A DNA stretch of 11,329 bases from the NCBI GenBank assembly GCA_031273735.1, contig JAISRI010000220.1, positions 1 to 11,329 on the forward strand. Direction: 5' to 3'. Position 1 is the stretch's first letter. Each line of letters begins with the position of its first letter. This document shows positions 6,658 through 11,329 of this stretch, piece after piece. Position numbers and translations under genes: made by a program. Origin of the DNA: Helicobacteraceae bacterium (GTDB lineage: Bacteria > Campylobacterota > Campylobacteria > Campylobacterales > SZUA-545). The notes beneath the pieces were generated by a model that did not search any database, had not been told where the DNA came from, and saw only the letters and a program-made list of their open reading frames with translations.

Positions 6658-7629
6658 TCAGAACCTTCTACTTTTTTCCCAATTCCACGCGCTTGCGATA
6701 ATTGTTTCTATATCGCTGTAACGCGGATTCCAACCCAAAATATCGATCGCTTTGGCGTTTGCCGCTACAAGTTTCGCGGGATCGCCCGCTCTGCGCTTGG
6801 CGATTTCAAACAAAACCTTCTTGCCGACGACTGCTTGCGCCGCGTTTATAATCTCTCGAACCGAAACGCCAACGCCCATTCCTAAATTGAGCGCGCCATT
6901 ATATCGATCGATAACTTTAAGAGCTAAAATATGCGCGTCGGCAAGGTCGTCTACGTGTATGTAGTCTCTAACGCACGTACCGTCCGCCGTGTCGTAGTCG
7001 TCGCCGAAAATCTGAACGGGTTTATCCGATTGCGCGGCGCGTAAAACTAGCGGAATTAAGTGCGTTTCGGGATTGTGGCTTTCGCCGATTGTCGCGTCAG
7101 CCGTCGCTCCCGCCGCGTTGAAGTAGCGAAGGGCGATATAGCGCAAATCATACGCCCGTTTATAATCGGCAAAAACGCGCTCGATCATCAGTTTGCCCGC
7201 GCCGTAAGCGTTGATCGGGTTTTGCGGGTGAGCTTCGTCGATTGGCGTATATTGCGGTTCGCCGTAAGTCGCGCAGGTGCTTGAAAACACAATCTTTTTC
7301 ACGCCCGCTTCTAACATTGCGTCTAGTAGGTTTAGCGTTCCGATCACGTTGTTGCGATAATATTTCGCGGGATTTGCTACGCTCTCGCCCACATAGGCGT
7401 AAGCGGCGAAGTGAATAACCGCGTCGAATTTGTATTTGGCGAAGAGCGCTTTTAAGCCGCCGCGATCGGCTAGATCGACAATCTCTAGCGGCGTATTTTG
7501 GGGCAGGGCTTCTTTATGTCCGTATACCAAATTATCGGCGACTACGGGCGCGTAACCAAGCGCGGATAATCGTTTGACCGTATGCGAACCGATATAGCCC
7601 GCGCCTCCCGTAACTAGAATTGTTTTCAT
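6658..7629 (-). CDS. galE: UDP-glucose 4-epimerase
   Basis: A 323-residue extended short-chain dehydrogenase/reductase that interconverts UDP-glucose and UDP-galactose with bound NAD+. The NAD motif VTGGAGYIGSH (6-16), HFAAYAYVGES (73-83), the SSTCATYGEP active-site strand (116-125), the catalytic Tyr142 and Lys146 in AYGAGK, RYFNAAGA (168-175) and HLIPLVL (190-196) are all present. Length and motifs are those of a complete enzyme. It feeds glf immediately downstream and could also supply UDP-Gal to the GT8 enzymes. ATG at 7629 has no strong Shine-Dalgarno sequence; a five-codon mini-ORF (ATG at 7645) ends in a TGA overlapping the galE ATG, so coupling is possible. A 41-bp gap separates it from the Rpn tail ORF. 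Confidence 0.95.
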   Translation of the reverse strand: MKTILVTGGAGYIGSHTVKRLSALGYAPVVADNLVYGHKEALPQNTPLEIVDLADRGGLKALFAKYKFDAVIHFAAYAYVGESVANPAKYYRNNVIGTLNLLDAMLEAGVKKIVFSSTCATYGEPQYTPIDEAHPQNPINAYGAGKLMIERVFADYKRAYDLRYIALRYFNAAGATADATIGESHNPETHLIPLVLRAAQSDKPVQIFGDDYDTADGTCVRDYIHVDDLADAHILALKVIDRYNGALNLGMGVGVSVREIINAAQAVVGKKVLFEIAKRRAGDPAKLVAANAKAIDILGWNPRYSDIETIIASAWNWEKSRRF

Positions 7630-7664
7630 CGTTTAATTTTCATTGTCGTCGTCGTATTTAGCGT

Positions 7665-7947
7665 TTTTGGCTACTTCAACGCTTCGATCTCTTCGATCGA
7701 TAGCGCCCCAGCTTTGGCGATCTGTTCAAATGAAACGCCGAAGCCTTTTAGATTTTTAGCGATTGTTTCTTTTTCAACCATTCGCCCTCGCTTTTCTCCT
7801 CGTTTCTCGCCAATAGCGATCCCTCTTTCTTTCGCAAGTTGCATTCTGTCGATCTCGTTACGCTTTGCTAATACGCGCATATCGTAGGCTCTTAGGACTT
7901 CGGGATCGTTTGTTAATTTGATCATCTTTTCGTTTGCTTTCGCGATT
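7665..7947 (-). repeat. Direct repeat, downstream copy (duplicated Rpn gene tail)
   Basis: This copy pairs with 7973-8219. Its left end shares 40 identical bases (7665-7704 with 7973-8012), including the stop codon and a few bases beyond. Its right end shares 71 identical bases (7877-7947 with 8149-8219). The middle has diverged and carries an extra ~36 bases. Identical ends with a diverged centre suggest either tandem duplication with selection on the ends or later gene conversion. Confidence 0.85.
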
Positions 7948-7973
7948 TTCATCGTAGTTCTCGCGTTGTACAT
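7671..7973 (-). CDS. Stand-alone duplicate of the Rpn C-terminal tail (RpnS-like)
   Basis: A 100-codon ORF made of a diverged copy of the last ~80 residues of the Rpn nuclease just upstream. AKANEKMIKLTNDPEVLRAY and LSIEEIEALK occur in both; DMRVLAKRNEIDRMQLA in this copy corresponds to DMHILAKRSEISRIQLA. The nuclease core is absent. It differs by an insertion carrying GEKRGEKRGR and by a new N-terminus, MYNARTTMK. ATG 7973 is 5 bases after the stop of the full-length gene, with no clear ribosome binding site, so expression would depend on coupling. It may be a dead fragment of tandem duplication. However, the intact frame with mostly conservative changes suggests a kept protein, perhaps an additional antitoxin-like partner; that role is inference from the E. 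coli RpnL/RpnS precedent. Confidence 0.65.
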   Translation of the reverse strand: MYNARTTMKIAKANEKMIKLTNDPEVLRAYDMRVLAKRNEIDRMQLAKERGIAIGEKRGEKRGRMVEKETIAKNLKGFGVSFEQIAKAGALSIEEIEALK

Positions 7974-8219
7974 TTTGGCTACTTCAACGCTTCGATCTCT
8001 TCGATCGATAGCCCCGTAGCCTGCGCAATGAATTCTGGCGACGAACCAAGCGATTTAAGAGATCTGGCGGTAGCCATTTTACCAATAGCGATCCCTTTTT
8101 CCTCCGCAAGTTGTATTCTGCTGATTTCGCTACGCTTTGCCAATATGTGCATATCGTAGGCTCTTAGGACTTCGGGATCGTTTGTTAATTTGATCATCTT
8201 TTCGTTTGCTTTCGCGATT
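7973..8219 (-). repeat. Direct repeat, upstream copy (original Rpn gene tail)
   Basis: Partner of 7665-7947, inside the 3' end of the full-length Rpn gene. The duplication begins just downstream of the internal ATG and does not include the strong internal Shine-Dalgarno sequence, which the other copy therefore lacks. Confidence 0.85.
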
Positions 8220-8230
8220 GAAGCGTCCAT
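7979..8230 (-). CDS. Intragenic short protein from the 3' end of the Rpn gene (RpnS-like, 83 aa)
   Basis: ATG 8230-8228 is codon 210 of the Rpn gene, in frame, and would yield the last 83 residues alone (MDASIAKANEKM to the common stop). It sits behind a perfect 13-nt match to the usual anti-Shine-Dalgarno end of 16S rRNA at ideal spacing, far stronger than the signals of most genes in the window. In E. coli, Rpn genes are known to encode a short intragenic protein from their 3' end that inhibits the full-length nuclease. The same logic is likely here, but expression and antitoxin function are inferred. Confidence 0.55.
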   Translation of the reverse strand: MDASIAKANEKMIKLTNDPEVLRAYDMHILAKRSEISRIQLAEEKGIAIGKMATARSLKSLGSSPEFIAQATGLSIEEIEALK

Positions 8231-8857
8231 TTTGATCACCTCCTTTAATCTGCGTTCGTCGGCTTTTTCGTCGAAAAACGTCAGCCAACGATGTATTATA
8301 TTACTATTTACGTCAGGGTTTTTCAATCGTCTAAACTTGCTCATATCGAGAAAATGAATCTCTAAAGCGTCCGATAGGATACATTCTTTATCCTCGTCCT
8401 CTCGTATATGAAAGCTCGTATGAACGCCGCCTGTTTTAATCAAGCCAAAATCGACGATGTTAATTGCAAATACGGTAGGCAACTCCTCGTAGTTATCGCC
8501 TTCGTCTATTCCCGCCGCATACTCTCTAGCCCAATAATAGAGGCTTCGTCTTTGCAGATTCTTTTCGTCGCTAAGTTGAACTTCTATGTTGACTTTCTCG
8601 CCCTTGTCCGTCGTCGCTCGAACGTCTAAAACGCCTGATTTGCCGCCTATAGTTTCCGCCGTTAGCTTTTTGTTTTCTACGATCTCTATGGAAGTCAGAT
8701 TGTTTTTGCCCGTTCTTTCCAATACCGCGTTGATGAACGCTAAAAGCCATTCTTCATCGCCTTTTTCGCCCATTACCCTTTGAAAAATATAGTCGTTGAG
8801 AGGATTAAAACGTTTTCTTATTTGCGGCTCTTTTCGATCTTGCGAATTTTTTGGCAT
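7979..8857 (-). CDS. Rpn family PD-(D/E)XK nuclease (recombination-promoting nuclease / putative transposase)
   Basis: A 292-residue protein of the Rpn/YhgA-like PD-(D/E)XK family, DNA endonucleases often annotated as putative transposases and linked in E. coli to recombination and phage defence. Family signatures are NPLNDYIFQRVMG (18-30), the nuclease core LDVRATTDKGEKVNIEVQ (77-94) with Asp78, Glu92 and Gln94, RRSLYYWAREY (103-113), LPTVFAINIVDF (126-137), and the C-terminal helical tail NDPEVLRAYDMH. ATG at 8857 is preceded by AAAAAAGGA at good spacing. It is unrelated to sugar metabolism yet lies co-directionally between ugd and galE, so it probably entered as a cargo gene. It contains an internal start at 8230 for its own C-terminal tail. 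No inverted repeats or target duplications mark an insertion. Confidence 0.87.
   Translation of the reverse strand: MPKNSQDRKEPQIRKRFNPLNDYIFQRVMGEKGDEEWLLAFINAVLERTGKNNLTSIEIVENKKLTAETIGGKSGVLDVRATTDKGEKVNIEVQLSDEKNLQRRSLYYWAREYAAGIDEGDNYEELPTVFAINIVDFGLIKTGGVHTSFHIREDEDKECILSDALEIHFLDMSKFRRLKNPDVNSNIIHRWLTFFDEKADERRLKEVIKMDASIAKANEKMIKLTNDPEVLRAYDMHILAKRSEISRIQLAEEKGIAIGKMATARSLKSLGSSPEFIAQATGLSIEEIEALK
8234..8246 (-). promoter_or_regulatory. Perfect internal Shine-Dalgarno AAAGGAGGTGATC
   Basis: The 13 bases are fully complementary to the GATCACCTCCTTT found near the 3' end of many bacterial 16S rRNAs. The AGGAGG core ends 8 bases before ATG 8230. It is embedded in codons for K-E-V-I within the Rpn gene, so it serves as a coding sequence and a ribosome binding site at once. 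Confidence 0.65.
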
Positions 8858-8925
8858 AAGCGTCCTTTTTTAGGCGATCATTTCAACAAAACTAAAGCGA
8901 TCGCTTGCTTGAACGCTCGCGGATT

Positions 8926-10218
8926 TCATTCGCCAATACCGATATATGTAAATCCGTCGGCTTGCGCGATTCGTTTATCAAAAGTTTTGCGCAGATCGAC
9001 GATGATTTTTGTCCGCATTTGCAACTCTTTTAGACTGATCGACTTAAACTCTTCCCACTCCGTCAGCACGACTAAAATATCCGCGTCTTTTGCGGCGTCG
9101 TTTACGCTAACGGCGTATTCGATCCGATCGCCCAAAACGGCTTTAGCGCTTTGCGTCGCTTTGGGATCGTAGGCTTTGATCTTAAAGCCGTTTTTCAAAA
9201 GTTCGGCGATTATTTCGATCGCCGGGCTTTCGCGCACGTCGTCCGTGCCGCCTTTGAAAGCAAGCCCCAAGATCGCGATCGAGGCTCCAGCGATTCCTTT
9301 TGCCGCGTCGATTATTCTTCTAGCCATATCGATTTTGCGATTGTCGTTGCCTTTGATCGCCGTTTCGACTATCGTCAGATCGACGTTGGCTTTTCTAGCT
9401 AGATACGCGAGCGCGTTTGTGTCTTTTGGAAAACAACTTCCGCCGTAGCCCGGACCTGGGTTTAGAAACTTCGATCCTATGCGGCTGTCTAGCCCCATTC
9501 CTTTCGCCGCTTCATAGACGTTTGCGCCGACCTTTTCGCACAGATTGGCAATTTCGTTTATATAGTGAATCTTAACCGCTAAAAAGGCGTTGCTGGCGTA
9601 TTTGATTAACTCCGCGCTTTTGCGACTTGTATAAAGAATGTTAGGTTTTTGTTTATACGAGCCGTAAAGAGCTTCTATAACCGTTTTCGCGCGATCGCGG
9701 TTTGTTCCGATTACGACGCGATCGGGATTAAAAAAATCATAAACCGCAAAGCCTTCGCGCAAAAACTCCGGCATTGAAACTACGTCAAAATCCGCCTTCG
9801 GATTTTTCCCGCCGATAATTTTTTCTACCTCGTCGCCTACGCCTACGGGAACGGTGGATTTAGTCGCGATCACGGTGTAACCCGATAGATGTTCGGCGAT
9901 CTCTGAAGCCGCTTCGTAGATATAGCGCATATCCGCCTCTTTGGTGGCGGGATTTGGCGGCGTGCCTACCGCGATAATAATAATATCGGCGTTTGGAACC
10001 GCTTCGCTTGTCGCGGTTGTAAATTTTAGATTTCCGTTTGCGACGTTTTTATGAAAAAGCTCTTCTAGTCCCTCTTCAAAAAGCGTAATTTTTCCGTCGT
10101 TTAGCGCGGCGATCTTCTCTTCGATTTTATCCACGCAAATCGTTTTGTTTCCAAGCTCCGCAAAACCTACTCCCGTAGGCAGACCTACATAGCCCGTTCC
10201 AATAACGCACACATTCAT
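8926..10218 (-). CDS. ugd: UDP-glucose 6-dehydrogenase
   Basis: A 430-residue cytoplasmic NAD-dependent enzyme that oxidises UDP-glucose twice to UDP-glucuronate, the substrate of the decarboxylase encoded just upstream. It has the N-terminal NAD Rossmann motif VIGTGYVGL (5-13), STVPVG (121-126), PEFLREG (150-156), the helix KYASNAFLAVKIHYINEIAN, and the catalytic-cysteine motif GPGYGGSCFPKD with Cys262. The C-terminal UDP-binding domain has LGLAFKGGTDDVRESP, where the usual Pro after Lys is Gly. Length is normal for the family. ATG 10218 lies one base after the uxs stop, so the two form a tight translational pair. Ugd could also be named udg or kfiD in other systems. Polymers with GlcA itself remain possible as well as xylose. 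Confidence 0.96.
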   Translation of the reverse strand: MNVCVIGTGYVGLPTGVGFAELGNKTICVDKIEEKIAALNDGKITLFEEGLEELFHKNVANGNLKFTTATSEAVPNADIIIIAVGTPPNPATKEADMRYIYEAASEIAEHLSGYTVIATKSTVPVGVGDEVEKIIGGKNPKADFDVVSMPEFLREGFAVYDFFNPDRVVIGTNRDRAKTVIEALYGSYKQKPNILYTSRKSAELIKYASNAFLAVKIHYINEIANLCEKVGANVYEAAKGMGLDSRIGSKFLNPGPGYGGSCFPKDTNALAYLARKANVDLTIVETAIKGNDNRKIDMARRIIDAAKGIAGASIAILGLAFKGGTDDVRESPAIEIIAELLKNGFKIKAYDPKATQSAKAVLGDRIEYAVSVNDAAKDADILVVLTEWEEFKSISLKELQMRTKIIVDLRKTFDKRIAQADGFTYIGIGE

Positions 10219-10219
10219 C

Positions 10220-11173
10220 TTATAACCCCAATTTTTGTTTAAAATAGGCGATTGTTTTATCTAATCCGTCGTCTAGCGCGATCGTAGGCGACCAATCTAA
10301 CTCTTTTCGCGCCAAGCCGATGTCTGGTCTGCGCCTTGTCGGATCGTCTTTGGGTAACGGTTTATAGACGAGTTTTGACGGGCTTTTTGTTTTGGCGATC
10401 ACTTTTTTCGCAAGCTCTAAAACGGTAAACTCGTCGGGATTGCCTATATTTACGGGGCCGGTAAAATCTTTGCGCGAGTTCATCATGCGGATCATTACTT
10501 CGATCAGATCGCCTGCGTAGCAAAACGATCGCGTTTGTTTGCCGTCGCCGTAGAGGGTAATATCTTCGACTTTTAACGCCTGAACGATGAAGTTGCTTAC
10601 GACGCGCCCGTCGTTTTGATTCATTCTTGGGCCGTAGGTGTTGAAAATGCGGACGATTTTGATATTTACGCCCTCTTCGCGGTAGTAGTCGAAAAAGAGG
10701 CTTTCGGCGCATCTTTTACCCTCGTCGTAACAAGCGCGAACGCCGATCGGATTGACGTTGCCGCGATAGCTCTCTTTTTGCGGGTGTTCGAGCGGTTCGC
10801 CGTAAATTTCGCTTGTCGAGGCTTGCAAAATTGTCGCGCCGTCTTTTTTGGCGAGTTCTAACATATTGATCGCGCCAATTACGCTGGTTTTTGCGGTTTT
10901 GATCGCCGCTTTGCCTTGATAGTGCGGGGGCGAAGCGGGACAGGCGAGGTTGTATATCTGATCGATCTTTGGCAAGCGCAAATCGTCGGAAATGGGTTCG
11001 ACGACGTCGCGCTCGATAAAGCTAAAGTTTTTGCGATCTAAAAGCGATTGAACGTTCTCAATCGCGCCCGTGTAGTTGTTGTCTAAACAGAAGACCGTAT
11101 GATTTTCGCCGATTAATCGCTCGCAAAGAAACGAACCTAAAAACCCTGTTCCGCCCGTTACTAAAATATTCAT
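10220..11173 (-). CDS. uxs: UDP-glucuronate decarboxylase (UDP-xylose synthase)
   Basis: A 317-residue extended SDR enzyme that converts UDP-glucuronate to UDP-xylose, retaining bound NAD+. It has VTGGTGFLGS (5-14), the UXS-type CPASPPHYQ (78-86), the ASTSEIYGEP catalytic strand (118-127) and the YxxxK pair in YDEGKR (Tyr149, Lys153), followed by RIFNTYGPRM. It lacks the N-terminal membrane anchor of animal UXS, so it should be soluble. The CPASPPHY and YDEGKR signatures favour UXS over dTDP-glucose dehydratase, which is the main alternative. The adjacent ugd makes its substrate. ATG 11173 has only a weak ribosome binding site. The octamer tandem repeat begins 39 bases upstream, where promoter elements would lie. 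Confidence 0.93.
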   Translation of the reverse strand: MNILVTGGTGFLGSFLCERLIGENHTVFCLDNNYTGAIENVQSLLDRKNFSFIERDVVEPISDDLRLPKIDQIYNLACPASPPHYQGKAAIKTAKTSVIGAINMLELAKKDGATILQASTSEIYGEPLEHPQKESYRGNVNPIGVRACYDEGKRCAESLFFDYYREEGVNIKIVRIFNTYGPRMNQNDGRVVSNFIVQALKVEDITLYGDGKQTRSFCYAGDLIEVMIRMMNSRKDFTGPVNIGNPDEFTVLELAKKVIAKTKSPSKLVYKPLPKDDPTRRRPDIGLARKELDWSPTIALDDGLDKTIAYFKQKLGL

Positions 11174-11187
11174 CTAAAACTTATTCG

Positions 11188-11204
11188 CTTATAGTTGGTA
11201 TAAT
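11188..11204. promoter_or_regulatory. Possible promoter -10 elements between uxs and the octamer repeat
   Basis: The 38 bp between the uxs ATG and the repeat are A+T-rich. On the minus strand TATAAG (11193-11188) or TTATAC (11203-11198) could serve as a -10 for uxs. A perfect TATAAT (11199-11204) exists on the plus strand, reading into the repeat. If the minus-strand TTATAC is used, its -35 would fall inside the repeat. None of these is certain. Confidence 0.25.
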
Positions 11205-11211
11205 TTTCAGG

Positions 11212-11329
11212 TTCTACGCTTCTACGCTTCTACGCTTCTACGCTTCTACGCTTCTACGCTTCTACGCTTCTACGCTTCTACGCTTCTACGCTTCTACGCT
11301 TCTACGCTTCTACGCTTCTACGCTTCTAC
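11212..11329. repeat. Octamer tandem repeat (TCTACGCT)n, 14 full copies to the window edge
   Basis: From 11213 the unit TCTACGCT repeats perfectly 14 times plus 5 bases up to the end of the window; one further base at 11212 also fits the phase. No imperfect copies are seen. On the minus strand the unit AGCGTAGA puts a TAG in every frame each 24 bases, so no minus-strand gene can read through. On the plus strand all frames are open (STLLRFYA repeated), but no start codon lies nearby. It sits directly upstream of uxs. The real length is unknown because the window ends within it. Confidence 0.95.

Noticed and set aside
8895..8906. AAGCGATCGCTT palindrome between ugd and the Rpn gene as a transcription terminator
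   Set aside because: The arms are contiguous, leaving only a 4-bp stem with a 4-base loop, and what follows is not a proper U-run. Words built on CGATCG are common throughout this sequence.
8780..9172. Plus-strand 130-codon ORF across the Rpn start and the ugd 3' end
   Set aside because: Antisense to two convincing genes, with no motif and no start signal. The same applies to the other plus-strand ORFs within genes.
10362..10712. Minus-strand 116-codon arginine-rich ORF within uxs
   Set aside because: Shadow frame of a strongly conserved gene; the arginine-rich composition is an artefact of reading its codons out of frame.
11212..11329. CRISPR array
   Set aside because: The repeat is an uninterrupted 8-bp unit with no spacers, so it is a microsatellite.

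Overview
The window is one long polysaccharide (LPS/LOS, capsule or glycoprotein glycan) biosynthesis locus. Every convincing gene lies on the minus strand, so transcription runs from right to left. The combination of a CstII-like GT42 sialyltransferase, GT8 and DUF4422 glycosyltransferases with basic C-terminal tails, a homopolymeric C tract inside a surface-modification gene and an octamer microsatellite suggests a host-associated Gram-negative bacterium. Campylobacterota (Campylobacter/Helicobacter relatives) fits best. This is inference: there is no rRNA or other marker gene here, and the sugar-nucleotide genes look richer in G+C than is typical for C. jejuni.

Right part (11329 to 8926): an (AGCGTAGA)n tandem repeat runs off the window edge. 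It is followed by UDP-glucuronate decarboxylase (uxs) and UDP-glucose 6-dehydrogenase (ugd), one base apart. Together they take UDP-glucose to UDP-glucuronate and then UDP-xylose. Middle (8857 to 7671): an Rpn-family PD-(D/E)XK nuclease sits between sugar genes. Inside it, an ATG preceded by a perfect 13-nt Shine-Dalgarno sequence would make its C-terminal 83 residues as a separate protein. Directly after it lies a diverged duplicate of the same C-terminal tail as its own 100-codon ORF. This resembles the RpnL toxin/RpnS antitoxin arrangement, with an extra antitoxin-like copy.

Next (7629 to 5552): galE and glf, which together supply UDP-galactofuranose. Then (5541 to 4494): a TylF-type O-methyltransferase split by a frameshift at a run of 13 C. 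Loss of one C (or gain of two) restores a 348-residue protein, so this is very probably a phase-variable gene caught in the OFF state. After it comes a 75-bp relic of a GT8 gene start.

Left part (4358 to 287): three overlapping or nearly abutting transferase genes, visibly more A+T-rich than the sugar-nucleotide genes: a GT8 glycosyltransferase, a DUF4422-GT8 fusion, and a GT42 sialyltransferase-family enzyme. The last 286 bp hold no recognisable gene, only an open frame with one stop and a candidate promoter reading out of the window.

As a system, the right and middle genes make donor sugars (UDP-GlcA, UDP-Xyl, UDP-Gal, UDP-Galf). The left genes assemble and decorate a variable outer glycan. 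The C tract can switch methylation on and off, and the octamer repeat might modulate expression of the first enzymes.
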